Of a stretch of DNA of 64,000 bases, positions 1-7,505 are shown piece by piece. The notes beneath the pieces are model-generated. The model ran no database searches. It worked only from the letters and a program-made list of their open reading frames with translations, and was not told the DNA's origin. The stretch is from Modestobacter sp. VKM Ac-2977. GTDB taxonomy: Bacteria; Actinomycetota; Actinomycetes; Mycobacteriales; Geodermatophilaceae. The stretch's first letter is position 1. Each line of letters begins with the position of its first letter. The stretch is taken from assembly GCF_026968045.1 (NCBI RefSeq), contig NZ_JAPVBQ010000002.1, positions 484,933 to 548,932 of the forward strand. Reading direction: 5' to 3'. The translations under genes were made by a program, and so were the position numbers.

Positions 1-695
1 GCGTGCGGATCGAGGGCTTCGGGTCCACCACCCTGGTGGTCACCGGCAAGCCCGTGCTCGACGCCGACGTCGACTACCCGCTGTCGGAGGACCCGGTCGA
101 GGCGATGAGCCTGCTGACCGCCGGGATCGTCACCAGCTCGGAGCTGACCGTGCGCCGGGCCCCGATCGAGTTCCTGGAGATCGAGCTGGCCATCCTCGCC
201 GAGATGGGGCTGTCCTTCGACCTGTCGCCGGAGTACCCGGCCGACAACGGCCGCACCCGGCTGGTCGACATCACCCTGCACCCGTCGCAGCTGCGGGCGC
301 CCATCGACAAGGTGCACCCGATGCCGTTCCCGGGGCTCAACATCGACAACCTGCCGTTCTTCGCGGTGATCGCCGCGACGGCCACCGGCAGCACGCTGAT
401 CCACGACTGGGTCTACGACAACCGGGCGATCCACCTCTCCGACCTGACCCGGCTGAACGCCGACGTGCGACTGCTCGACCCGCACCGGGTGCTGGTGGAG
501 GGGCCGACCCGCTGGTCGGCGGCGGAGATCGTCTGCCCGCCGGCCCTGCGCCCGGCGGTCTGCATCCTGCTGGCGATGCTGGCGGCCAAGGGCGACTCGG
601 TGCTGCGGAACGTGGACATCATCGCCCGCGGCTACGAGCAGCTCTACGAGCGACTGGTGGAGATGGGCGCCCAGATCGAGGTCTTCTCCGACTGA
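1..695 (+). CDS. MurA-like enolpyruvyl transferase, C-terminal part (5' end outside window)
   Basis: This is the last 230 or so residues of a protein of the EPSP synthase/MurA family, which transfers the enolpyruvyl group of PEP to a UDP-sugar in cytoplasmic peptidoglycan precursor synthesis. The inside-out alpha/beta fold is recognisable: a segment EDPVEAMSLLTAG sits where MurA has its DRIEAGT catalytic-Asp region, FPGLNIDNLPFFAVIAA corresponds to the GFPTDMQ block, and IIARGYEQLYERL matches the C-terminal RGYE helix. The Asp is kept but the surrounding signature is altered, so this looks like the divergent second MurA-type paralogue found in actinobacteria rather than textbook MurA. The reading frame is open to the window edge, so the true start lies upstream. 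It is convergent with the next gene across a hairpin. Confidence 0.75.
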   Translation, partial: VRIEGFGSTTLVVTGKPVLDADVDYPLSEDPVEAMSLLTAGIVTSSELTVRRAPIEFLEIELAILAEMGLSFDLSPEYPADNGRTRLVDITLHPSQLRAPIDKVHPMPFPGLNIDNLPFFAVIAATATGSTLIHDWVYDNRAIHLSDLTRLNADVRLLDPHRVLVEGPTRWSAAEIVCPPALRPAVCILLAMLAAKGDSVLRNVDIIARGYEQLYERLVEMGAQIEVFSD

Positions 696-701
696 ACCCC
701 T

Positions 702-725
702 CCACCAAGATGGCCATTGTGGTGG
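702..725. terminator. Imperfect palindrome between convergent genes
   Basis: The left half CCACCAAGATGG is followed by CCATTGTGGTGG, an inverted repeat with two mismatched positions. Flanking GAACC/GGTTC bases extend the stem. It lies between the stop codons of two convergent genes and can act as a bidirectional terminator. A perfect copy of the same palindrome occurs at 30693-30718. Confidence 0.55.
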
Positions 726-732
726 GAGAGGT

Positions 733-1254
733 TCAGGTGCGGAGGAGGACGGCGACGCCGACGCAGCCGAGGGCCCAGAGGCCGCTGGCCAGCGTGCCGA
801 TGATGAACCGCTCGGACGCCACCGGGGCCTTCAGCTCGTTGAACCGCCCCAGCCCCTTCACCGCGATCAGGACGGCCAGCCCCTCGGCGAACCCGGCGAG
901 CACGGTGACCGCGATGGCGGCGCGCTCCAGCACGCCGATCCAGGCGCCGCCCCGGAGCACCTCCGGGTCCGAGGCGCGCCGGCGCCCCGGCACCCGGTCG
1001 GGGTCGGCGGCCCGGAGGACGGCGGTGGCCACCGGCCCCCCGCCCAGCGCCGCGGAGGCGACCGCGAGCAACTGACCGCCGACCTCCACCCAGTCACCGA
1101 CCCGCCCGGCCCGCCAGGCCAGCGCGGCGGCGGCGCCCAGCAGCAGCACCAGCAGCACCCCGCCGAACCGGCTGCCCCGGCGGTCGGTGTGCGGGGTCAG
1201 GGCGGCTCCGGACACGGCCAGGACGCCGAGGACCACCAGGGCGGCGACGCTCAT
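733..1254 (-). CDS. Multi-pass membrane protein, SatE-like partner of SatD
   Basis: This is a 173-residue hydrophobic protein with about four to five predicted membrane segments (roughly residues 2-20, 28-48, 55-75, 105-130 and 150-172). Two are joined by a basic loop rich in Arg around residue 90. Its ATG overlaps the stop of the preceding SatD-like gene as ATGA, so the two are translationally coupled. SatD and SatE are neighbouring genes of unknown biochemical role in streptococci, and this pair has the same arrangement of one soluble and one membrane protein. I cannot assign a transported substrate or a reaction. Its stop lies just beyond the 702-725 palindrome. Confidence 0.6.
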   Translation of the reverse strand: MSVAALVVLGVLAVSGAALTPHTDRRGSRFGGVLLVLLLGAAAALAWRAGRVGDWVEVGGQLLAVASAALGGGPVATAVLRAADPDRVPGRRRASDPEVLRGGAWIGVLERAAIAVTVLAGFAEGLAVLIAVKGLGRFNELKAPVASERFIIGTLASGLWALGCVGVAVLLRT

Positions 1255-1835
1255 CCCGCCGCCCGGGCCAGCAGGCGCGCCGCCGCGGGGTGCAGGTCCC
1301 GCTCGACGTCCCACAGGCCTGCACCCAACCGCTGCCCCACCGCCTGGCGGGTGACCCCCAGCTCGGTGGCCGCCTCGGCCTGCGTGCACCCGCCCTCGAC
1401 CAGCTCGATCGCCTCCCATGCCTGGTCGCTGCGCCGCTCGACCAGCGCACCGAGAGCGGTCAGCACCGCCTGTGCATCCGCCGCCGGCTCGGGGGCCATC
1501 CCCCGCACGGCGATCCGGACGGGACGGCGCTTGGCCGCCTCGACGGCGGCGCGGGCCGCGACGAACGCCGGGCCGGACCCCGCCCGGGTGCTCCCCGGGA
1601 GTGGCGTGTGCACCGGGCCGGCCCCGATCCCGATGCTCCACCCGCCGTCGCGCACGAGCCGGCGCACGACGTCGACCACCACGACCGGGTCGTCGAGCAG
1701 GCCCTGGACCTCGTCACCCGCGGTGCGCTCGAAGCGCAGGACGGTCGGCACCCCGCTGAGCGCGGACAGCACCTCGGGAACCCGGTCCGGGCTGCGGCGG
1801 CTGTCCCGCTGGTCGACCGTCAGCACGAAGGGCAT
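1251..1835 (-). CDS. SatD-family protein with C-terminal helix-turn-helix
   Basis: This 194-residue protein has an N-terminal half beginning FVLTVDQRDSRR and containing RFERTAGDEVQG, the pattern of SatD-family proteins. The second half holds a helix-turn-helix of the type TQAEAATELGVTRQAVGQ (about residues 150-170), so it probably binds DNA. It is the first gene of a two-gene unit with the membrane protein downstream. The ATG sits 6 nt after a -10-like TGAACT with a -35-like TTGCTC 17 nt further up, so the mRNA is probably leaderless. A short dyad overlaps this promoter, suggesting autoregulation. The signal it senses cannot be read from the sequence. Confidence 0.65.
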   Translation of the reverse strand: MPFVLTVDQRDSRRSPDRVPEVLSALSGVPTVLRFERTAGDEVQGLLDDPVVVVDVVRRLVRDGGWSIGIGAGPVHTPLPGSTRAGSGPAFVAARAAVEAAKRRPVRIAVRGMAPEPAADAQAVLTALGALVERRSDQAWEAIELVEGGCTQAEAATELGVTRQAVGQRLGAGLWDVERDLHPAAARLLARAAG

Positions 1836-1838
1836 GGC

Positions 1839-1870
1839 GCAAGTTCAGCAGCTTGCACAGCCCAGAGCAA
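1839..1870 (-). promoter_or_regulatory. Leaderless promoter and candidate operator of the SatD-like gene
   Basis: Read on the minus strand, TTGCTC (1870-1865), 17 nt and TGAACT (1847-1842) form a promoter ending 6 nt before the ATG. A dyad GCAAG-N8-CTTGC (1839-1856) overlaps the -10, and GCAAGTTC is repeated directly at 1839-1846 and 1867-1874. The repeats make a plausible binding site for the encoded helix-turn-helix protein. Confidence 0.45.
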
Positions 1871-1914
1871 GTTCCTGCCCTTGTCGCGGCGGCGTGTCGG
1901 CCGGTGGCGCAGGG

Positions 1915-2379
1915 TCAGGACGAGGCCGGTGCCGGCGGGAAGCCGCCGGTGGCCACCGGCCCCCAGCGTTCGATCGTGACGCGGAGCAGCGACTTGCCCT
2001 GGCGCTGCATCGCGGCGCGGTACTCGTCCCAGTCGGGGTGCTCACCGCTGATCGACCGGAAGTAGTCGACCAGCGGGTCGAGCGCGTCGGGCAGGTCGAG
2101 CACCTCCGCCTGGCCGTCGACCTGCACCCAGGCACCGTCGAAGTCGTCCGAGAGGACGCAGAGGGAGACCCGGGGGTCGCGCCGGGCGTTGACCGCCTTC
2201 GCCCGCTGCGGGTACGTGGAGACCACCACCCGCCCCTGGTCGTCGACGCCACAGGTCACCGGGGACAGTTGCGGGCTCCCGTCGCTGCGGTGGGTGAGCA
2301 GGAGGGCCTTGTGCCGGGGGCGCAGGAAGGCGAGCAGCCCGTCGCGGTCGACCCGGTCGGCGGTGGCGGTCTTCGGCAT
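1915..2379 (-). CDS. PPOX-class F420-dependent oxidoreductase
   Basis: This 154-residue protein has the split beta-barrel of the pyridoxamine 5'-phosphate oxidase-like family. Visible blocks are HKALLLTHRSDGSPQLSPVT near the N-terminus, VVVSTYPQRAKAVNARRDPRVSLCVL in the middle and GAWVQVDGQAEVLD after it. Proteins of this length and pattern in actinobacteria bind flavin or the deazaflavin F420, and the substrate is usually unknown. It is transcribed alone and divergently from the AI-2E family gene. A -10-like TAGGTT lies 6 nt before the ATG, indicating a leaderless transcript. F420 rather than FMN use is inferred from the subfamily, not from a proven residue. Confidence 0.75.
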   Translation of the reverse strand: MPKTATADRVDRDGLLAFLRPRHKALLLTHRSDGSPQLSPVTCGVDDQGRVVVSTYPQRAKAVNARRDPRVSLCVLSDDFDGAWVQVDGQAEVLDLPDALDPLVDYFRSISGEHPDWDEYRAAMQRQGKSLLRVTIERWGPVATGGFPPAPASS

Positions 2380-2385
2380 GCCGGC

Positions 2386-2391
2386 AACCTA
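2386..2391 (-). promoter_or_regulatory. -10 hexamer for the PPOX gene (leaderless)
   Basis: TAGGTT on the minus strand ends 6 nt before the ATG at 2379. That spacing places the transcription start at or next to the start codon. Confidence 0.45.
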
Positions 2392-2491
2392 CGACGCGCC
2401 TCCGACGACCCGCGCGGTGACGGGAGCCGGCGCCGCACAGATCACGTCCGGCCGAACGGTGGGACGCGCGCTGGTGTGTTGGGATCAACGC

Positions 2492-3817
2492 ATGCCCGAC
2501 GAACGCCACGCCGAGAACGCCGCCGAGACAGCCGACGACGAACGCGGCGAGAGCACAGGTGCGAGCCGGGCCGACACCGGATCCGAGACGGGGACCGGGG
2601 CTGAGGCCGGGACCTCGACCGACGAGCACGAGGTCGCCACCACCCGGGCGCCGATCCCCGGGCCGGAACGGGCCCGGCGCCTGCAGGCCGCGAGCCGGCG
2701 GGTGGCGATCGCCTCGGCCGAGCTGATCATCATCGTCCTCGCCCTGCTCATCCTCGGGCGGGTCATCGGCGAACTGTGGGTGATCCTGCTCCCCGTCGTC
2801 CTCGGGCTGCTCTTCACCACCGTGCTCTGGCCGGGCACCCGCTTCCTCCGTCACCACGGCTGGCCGCCGGCACTCGCGTCGCTGGTCGTGCTGCTGCTCT
2901 TCCTCGGCGCCTTCGGCGGGATCATCGCCGTCATCGCCCCCCAGGTGGTCGGCCAGGTCGAGGAGGTCGCCGACGGCGTGACCCAGGGCCTGGAGCAGGT
3001 GCAGGAGTACCTGGCCGGTCCGCCGTTCAACGTCGACGACGACCAGGTCGGCAACGCCGTCGACTCCATCGTCGAGTCGGTGCAGAGCAACGCCCAGAAC
3101 ATCGCCGGCTACGCCGTCACCACCGCGACCACGATCGGCGGCCTGCTGATCAACCTCGTGCTCGCGCTGGTGCTGACCTTCTTCTTCCTCAAGGACGGCC
3201 CGAAGTGGGTGCCGTGGCTGGCGGCGCAGACCGGCCCGCAGGCCGCCCCGCACGTCGCGGCGCTGTCGCTGAAGACCTGGCGCACGCTGTCGGAGTTCAT
3301 CCGCCAGCAGGCCATCGTCGGTTTCGTGGACGCCTTCTTCATCGGCGTCGGGCTGCTCGTGCTCGGCGTGCCGCTGGTGGTGCCGCTGGCCGTGCTGACC
3401 TTCTTCGGCGCGTTCATCCCGATCATCGGTGCCTTCGTCGCCGGTGGATTCGCCGTCCTCATCGCGCTCGTCGACAGCGGCCTGACCACGGCGCTGATCG
3501 TGCTCGGGCTGATCATCGTGGTGCAGCAGATCGAGGGCAACGTGCTCCAGCCGATCCTGCAGGGGCGCGGGCTCAACCTGCACGCGGCCGTGGTGATCCT
3601 GGCGGTGACCGCCGGCGCCAGCCTGGCCGGGATCATCGGGGCGTTCCTGGCGGTGCCGGTGGCCGCGCTGATCGCGGTCGCCTACCGCTACGGCCGAGAC
3701 GTGCTCGACGGCAACAACCCCGAGATCGCCGACGACGGCACCCGCGGGCAGCTGACCCGCGATGCCACGGGCACCCACCTGGTGCGCGAACCGGCCGACA
3801 CCACGCCCGGCAGCTGA
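2492..3817 (+). CDS. AI-2E family transporter (PerM/YdiK-like permease)
   Basis: This 441-residue membrane protein begins MPDERHAENAAE. The first 65 or so residues are acidic, polar and low in complexity, and probably cytoplasmic and disordered. Membrane segments then start at about residue 75 (ELIIIVLALLILGRVIGELW), followed by a pair of helices, a central soluble region (EEVADGVTQGLEQVQEYL) and a C-terminal block of four to five helices. That block contains the family motif FFLKDG and the segment GAFIPIIGAFVAGGFAVL. The family exports varied small molecules or acts as a sodium/proton antiporter, so the AI-2 name says little about substrate. Upstream in-frame sequence runs through the PPOX gene on the other strand and was not used. 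A short hairpin follows the stop. Confidence 0.8.
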   Translation: MPDERHAENAAETADDERGESTGASRADTGSETGTGAEAGTSTDEHEVATTRAPIPGPERARRLQAASRRVAIASAELIIIVLALLILGRVIGELWVILLPVVLGLLFTTVLWPGTRFLRHHGWPPALASLVVLLLFLGAFGGIIAVIAPQVVGQVEEVADGVTQGLEQVQEYLAGPPFNVDDDQVGNAVDSIVESVQSNAQNIAGYAVTTATTIGGLLINLVLALVLTFFFLKDGPKWVPWLAAQTGPQAAPHVAALSLKTWRTLSEFIRQQAIVGFVDAFFIGVGLLVLGVPLVVPLAVLTFFGAFIPIIGAFVAGGFAVLIALVDSGLTTALIVLGLIIVVQQIEGNVLQPILQGRGLNLHAAVVILAVTAGASLAGIIGAFLAVPVAALIAVAYRYGRDVLDGNNPEIADDGTRGQLTRDATGTHLVREPADTTPGS

Positions 3818-3821
3818 CCGA

Positions 3822-3838
3822 CCTCCCCCGGCGGGAGG
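3822..3838 (+). terminator. Short GC hairpin after the AI-2E family gene
   Basis: CCTCCC and GGGAGG form a 6-bp stem with a 5-nt loop, 4 nt after the stop codon. There is no T-run, as is usual in high-GC actinobacteria. Confidence 0.4.
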
Positions 3839-3912
3839 ACGATGGGAATGCACCGGCCGTCCGCGGGGCTGGTGCCCACGTGCAACCCGACCAGCCGTCA
3901 GGAGGACGTCCC

Positions 3913-4866
3913 GTGCCCCAGCGACCGGAGGACCTCGTCGAGGTGCTCGCCGAGGCCGAGCCCTTCCTCGCCCGCGAGGCGGCGGTGGCCACCCCCGAGG
4001 AGCGCCGGGGCCTGGTGCTCGTCCACCACCTGGCCGGCGACTTCGACGCCGCGCACGCCGGAGCACTGACCGGCGCCCACCTGCTCGACGCGCTGCCGAA
4101 CCGGCTCATCGCCCGCTTCGACGCCGACGCTCTGGTCGACTACCGGGGCCACCGGCCACGGATGACGTTCTCCGGCGACCGGTACGTCTCGATCGCCTCC
4201 CCGGAGATCGGGCTGTACGCCCTGGAGGACGACGCCGGGACGCCGTTCCTGCTGCTGCACGGTGCCGAGCCCGACTACGCCTGGGAGCGGTTCGTCGCCG
4301 CGGTGCTGCAGCTGGTCGACCGGCTGGGCGTGACCTCGGCCGTCGCGTTGCACGCCATCCCGATGCCGGTGCCGCACACCCGCCCGGTGACCGTGACGGC
4401 ACACGCGACACGGCGGCAGCTGATCGAGTCCTATCCCCTGTACTGGGGCGAGATGCGCATCCCCGGGAGCGTCGGTGCGCTGCTGGAGCTGCGGCTCGGG
4501 GAGGCCGGCGTCGATGCGCTCGGCATCGCCGCCCACGTGCCGCACTACCTGACCCAGGCCACCTACCCGGCGGCCTCGCTCACCCTGCTCGAGCACCTGA
4601 CCCAGCTCACCGGCCTGCTCGTGCCGACCGAGACGCTCCGTGAGGCGGCCGAGGCGCATCGCACCGAGGTCGACGAGCAGATCGCCCGCTCCAGCGAGAA
4701 CACCGCAGTGGTCAGCGCCCTCGAGGAGCAGTTCGACTCCTTCACCGCCTCCCGCGAGGAGACCGGCCTGCTCGGGTTCGGTGGCGAGATGCCCAGCGGC
4801 GACGAGCTCGGCGCGCAGATCGAGCGCTTCCTCGCCGAGCAGGACGGCGACCGCCCCGCCGACTGA
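3913..4866 (+). CDS. PAC2 family protein (proteasome assembly chaperone-like)
   Basis: This 317-residue cytoplasmic protein matches the PAC2 family, related to the eukaryotic proteasome assembly chaperone 2. The GTG start is chosen for the ribosome binding site AGGAGG about 10 nt upstream. Landmarks are LIARFDADALVDYRGHRPRM (about residues 60-80), LHGAEPDYAWERFVAAV, the central GVTSAVALHAIPMPVPHTRP, and the helical C-terminus from about residue 250. The C-terminal helix pair (RTEVDEQIARSSENTAVVSA) is typical of actinobacterial members. Its role in bacteria is not established; a link to the actinobacterial proteasome is inference only. It is separated from the upstream permease by a hairpin and appears to be a single-gene unit. 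Confidence 0.8.
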   Translation: MPQRPEDLVEVLAEAEPFLAREAAVATPEERRGLVLVHHLAGDFDAAHAGALTGAHLLDALPNRLIARFDADALVDYRGHRPRMTFSGDRYVSIASPEIGLYALEDDAGTPFLLLHGAEPDYAWERFVAAVLQLVDRLGVTSAVALHAIPMPVPHTRPVTVTAHATRRQLIESYPLYWGEMRIPGSVGALLELRLGEAGVDALGIAAHVPHYLTQATYPAASLTLLEHLTQLTGLLVPTETLREAAEAHRTEVDEQIARSSENTAVVSALEEQFDSFTASREETGLLGFGGEMPSGDELGAQIERFLAEQDGDRPAD

Positions 4867-4875
4867 CGCCCCGGC

Positions 4876-5178
4876 TCAGCCGGTGAGCACCCGGGCGACC
4901 GCCAGCGCGTGTGGGTCGGCCGGCGTCGCATCGGCGGCCGAGCGCAGCCAGGCGGCCAGCGGGCCGGCCACCGCTGGGGTCAGGGTGACGATCCACTCCG
5001 CCGTGCGCGCCCGGGCCTCGGCCACGTGCTCGGTGCTCCCATCCGCCCAGCGGGCGATGACCTCCGGCCGGGACGCCAGCAGGCCGCCGACGGTCCAGCT
5101 GCCGCCGGTGGTCCGCGCCGCCAGTGCGTCGAGGTGGTCGGCGGCGGTGAGCAGCACCGCGACGTCCGGGTCGTCCAT
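4876..5178 (-). CDS. Small conserved-looking protein of unknown function
   Basis: I do not recognise this 100-residue protein. The ATG at 5178 has an upstream AAGGA ribosome binding site; a further in-frame start nine codons earlier lacks one. The sequence is soluble, mostly helical and rich in Ala, with two halves: VLLTAADHLDALAARTTGG and AEWIVTLTPAVAGPLAAWLRSAA. The second half, with a tryptophan and proline before a final helix, loosely resembles small DUF6221-type proteins found in actinobacteria and their phages. That similarity is weak and could be chance. It is convergent with the PAC2 gene (9 nt between stops) and follows the cupin gene on the same strand. Confidence 0.5.
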   Translation of the reverse strand: MDDPDVAVLLTAADHLDALAARTTGGSWTVGGLLASRPEVIARWADGSTEHVAEARARTAEWIVTLTPAVAGPLAAWLRSAADATPADPHALAVARVLTG

Positions 5179-5217
5179 CGACTGTCCTTCCGCGCGCACG
5201 GGCACCTGACGGCGCGT

Positions 5218-5559
5218 TCAGGCCGGGAACTTCGCCACCGTCAGCAGGACGACGGAGTCCTCCAGCGCCTCCAGGGCGTGCCGCTCGGCCGGGATGGCCA
5301 GCAGTTCCCCCTTGCCCAGCTCCTGGGGGGCGGCGGTGGAGGTGAGCCGGACCCGCCCTTCCAGCACCAGCAGGGTCGCCTCGCCGGGGTTCTCGTGCTC
5401 GGCCAGGCTCGCACCGGCGCGCAGCGCGATCGCGGTCTGCCGCAGGGTCGTCTCGTGGCCGCCGTGGACCGTGTGCGCCGCCCGACCGCTGCTCGCGCCG
5501 GCCGCCGTGCCGGCCAGGTCACGGGCCATCCCCCACACGTCCTGCCGCTCTGCGTTCAT
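5218..5559 (-). CDS. Small cupin-domain protein
   Basis: This 113-residue protein consists of a single cupin beta-barrel. The first cupin motif is weak (HENPGEATLLVLEGRVRL), with Glu and His in the usual place, and the second motif is KGELLAIPAERHALEALED. Proteins like this bind a metal and may be small sensors, isomerases or detoxifying enzymes; the sequence does not say which. The ATG at 5559 is preceded by GAGAGGA. It is divergent from the flavohemoglobin gene across a 584-nt region. Co-regulation with flavohemoglobin in stress would fit the neighbourhood but is only a suggestion. Confidence 0.65.
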   Translation of the reverse strand: MNAERQDVWGMARDLAGTAAGASSGRAAHTVHGGHETTLRQTAIALRAGASLAEHENPGEATLLVLEGRVRLTSTAAPQELGKGELLAIPAERHALEALEDSVVLLTVAKFPA

Positions 5560-6143
5560 GTGCGTCCTCTCCACGTTCGGGAACCTCGGACGCCGGCCCT
5601 GCCCACGCCCAGTGCCGGGCCTGGACCCGGCATCGCCCCGGACGATGCCCGCCACCTGCGGGGGGTGGCAACCCGCTGATCTGCCTGGTCGTCCCCAGTG
5701 CCCGACGGCACGTCGTGGCGGGACCTTCGACTCCGTACCTGGCGGCCGACTCCGTGCAGTGGGCAGCGGACGCGCATCCGATCGGGTGCACGTGGTCCAC
5801 CGCTGGACGGTTCCGTGCCGCCGCTGCTGATGGGCATGGCCTACGGGTGGGTCGGCAACCACCGGCCGGGGCTGGTCCTGCTGGCGGTCGCAGCGCTGAT
5901 CGCCGCCGGCTACACCGGGGTGCGGATGCGCGCGGTGGGTCAGGAGCGGACGGGCTGGCCCCGGCTCGGCCGGCGGCCGGCGGGACCCCCGCACCGGCTC
6001 CCGCAGGATGTCGCGCCGCTGGTCCCCTGGGGCGATGACCTAAGACCTCCTGCGAAACCGGGCGGCCCCCACCAGACTCGGGGATGCCTCCGGCCGCCGG
6101 ACCCGATGGTGGGCGGAGCACACCCAACCGCAAGGAGCCTGCA
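5560..6143. other. 584-nt divergent intergenic region
   Basis: This region separates the cupin gene (minus) from the flavohemoglobin gene (plus). It holds an inverted repeat TGCCGGG-N6-CCCGGCA near 5612-5631 and a possible decayed membrane-protein fragment (5806-5985). I see no other convincing reading frame, and no confident promoter for either neighbour. Confidence 0.4.
5806..5985 (+). pseudogene. Possible remnant of a major facilitator transporter C-terminus
   Basis: One frame reads VPPLLMGMAYGWVGNH, then RPGLVLLAVAALIAAGYTGVR, then a basic tail. That is the pattern of the last two membrane helices and C-terminal tail of major facilitator (nitrate-type) transporters. No start, ribosome binding site or upstream homologous sequence is present, and the frame runs on without a stop into the flavohemoglobin gene in another phase. 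It may be a degraded gene end left next to a nitric-oxide-detoxifying gene, or chance hydrophobic coding potential. Confidence 0.25.
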
Positions 6144-7400
6144 TTGCTGTCCGATCGCTCACGTCCGGTCATCGAGGCGACCCTGCCGGTCGTCGCCGAG
6201 AACATCGAGGAGATCGCCCGACGCTTCTACGCGCACCTCTTCGGCGCCCACCCCGAGCTGCTCGACGGCACGTTCAACCGCGGCAACCAGGCCGAGGGCA
6301 CCCAGCAGGTGGCCCTGGCCGGTTCGGTCGCCGTCTTCGCCAGTGCACTCGTCAAGGACCCCGAGCAGGTGCCCGAGCACCTGCTGGCCCGGATCGCGCA
6401 CAAGCACGCCTCACTGGGCATCACCCCCGCGCAGTACGACGTCGTCCACGACAACCTGTTCTGGGCGATCGTCGACGTGCTCGGTGACGCCGTCACCCCC
6501 GAGGTGGCCGCGGCCTGGGACGAGGTCTACTGGCTGATGGCCTACGCGCTGATCAACATGGAGCGCGGCCTGTACAGCTCCCGCGGGGTGCGGCCGGAGA
6601 CGGTCTGGCGCGAGTGGGAGGTCGCCGAGAAGACCGAGGAGACCGCCGACGTCGTCACCTTCCGGGTGAAGCGGATCGACGACCGGCTGGTCAAGACGTC
6701 GCTGCCCGGTCAGTACGTGTCGGTGAAGATGCAGATGCCCGACGGCGTCCACCAGCCGCGGCAGTACAGCCTCACCCGGGCCGACGACGGCGAGCACCGC
6801 CAGTTCTCGGTCAAGCGGGTGCGCGGCGGCGACAAGCCCGACGGCGAGGTCTCGAACCTGCTGTGCGACCAGGTGCAGGTCGGCGACGTGCTGACGATGT
6901 CGCTGCCGTTCGGGGACGTCGTCCTCGACGACTCCGGCCGCCCGGTGGTCTTCGCCAGCGCCGGCATCGGGATCACCCCGATGGCGGGGATGATCTCCCA
7001 CCTCACCGCCGCCGGGTCACGACTGCCGATCACCCTGCTGCACGCCGACCTCGACGAGAGCTCCTTCGCACTGCGCGGGCAGGTCAGCGCCGACGTCCAG
7101 CAGCTGCCCGACGCCTCGCTGCACGTCTGGTACGAGAACGGCGCGGACAGCACGCTGCCCACCGACGGCGTGCACGCCGGGATGATGGACCTGGCCGCGG
7201 TCGACCTGCCCGACGGCGCGGCGTACTACCTGTGCGGCCCGCTGCCGTTCATGCGTGCGGTGCGCAGCGCGCTCATCGACCGGGGCGTGCCGGGCCGGGA
7301 CATCCAGTACGAGGTGTTCGGCCCCGACCTGTGGCAGGCCGACCTGGCCACCGAGCCGACGCCGGACGCCGCGGCCCACCCGGTCGCCGCGCAGGCCTGA
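6144..7400 (+). CDS. hmp: Flavohemoglobin / nitric oxide dioxygenase
   Basis: This enzyme oxidises nitric oxide to nitrate using O2, NAD(P)H, FAD and heme, protecting the cytoplasm from nitrosative stress. The TTG start is supported by AAGGAG 6 nt upstream and gives 418 residues beginning MLSDRSRPVIEATLPVV. The globin domain (about 1-140) has the distal Tyr at residue 29 (RRFYAHLF) and the proximal His at 88 (IAHKHASLGI). The FAD domain shows PRQYSLTRAD (the RxYS motif), and the NAD domain has FASAGIGITPM and YLCGPLPFM, ending QYEVFGPDLW. All three domains appear intact. It is a single gene followed by a strong hairpin. An upstream in-frame ATG at 6084 lacks a ribosome binding site. Confidence 0.92.
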   Translation: MLSDRSRPVIEATLPVVAENIEEIARRFYAHLFGAHPELLDGTFNRGNQAEGTQQVALAGSVAVFASALVKDPEQVPEHLLARIAHKHASLGITPAQYDVVHDNLFWAIVDVLGDAVTPEVAAAWDEVYWLMAYALINMERGLYSSRGVRPETVWREWEVAEKTEETADVVTFRVKRIDDRLVKTSLPGQYVSVKMQMPDGVHQPRQYSLTRADDGEHRQFSVKRVRGGDKPDGEVSNLLCDQVQVGDVLTMSLPFGDVVLDDSGRPVVFASAGIGITPMAGMISHLTAAGSRLPITLLHADLDESSFALRGQVSADVQQLPDASLHVWYENGADSTLPTDGVHAGMMDLAAVDLPDGAAYYLCGPLPFMRAVRSALIDRGVPGRDIQYEVFGPDLWQADLATEPTPDAAAHPVAAQA

Positions 7401-7414
7401 CCGACCCGGCACAG

Positions 7415-7461
7415 CACTGCGGGCCGCGCCCGGGGAGTTCCCCCGGTCACGGCCCGCAGTG
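7415..7461. terminator. Hairpin terminator between hmp and catalase
   Basis: CACTGCGGGCCG (7415-7426) and CGGCCCGCAGTG (7450-7461) form a perfect 12-bp stem. A second inner CCCGGGG/CCCCGG pairing lies in the loop. Confidence 0.65.
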
Positions 7462-7470
7462 GTCTGACGG

Positions 7471-7487
7471 CGCGGGTTCAGCCCGCG
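7471..7487. terminator. Second small hairpin before the catalase stop
   Basis: CGCGGG-ttcag-CCCGCG lies 19 nt beyond the catalase stop codon. It probably serves as the catalase-side terminator. Confidence 0.4.
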
Positions 7488-7505
7488 TGTGTCACTGAGC
7501 CGATG

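Noticed and set aside
2042-4066. 674-codon minus-strand frame opposite the AI-2E family and PAC2 genes
   Set aside because: Its composition is Arg/Gly/Asp-rich with no fold, while both opposite genes have clear family motifs.
5715-6038. 107-codon plus-strand frame in the cupin-hmp region
   Set aside because: Ala/Gly/Arg-rich with no start signal or similarity; another frame gives the more transporter-like stretch.
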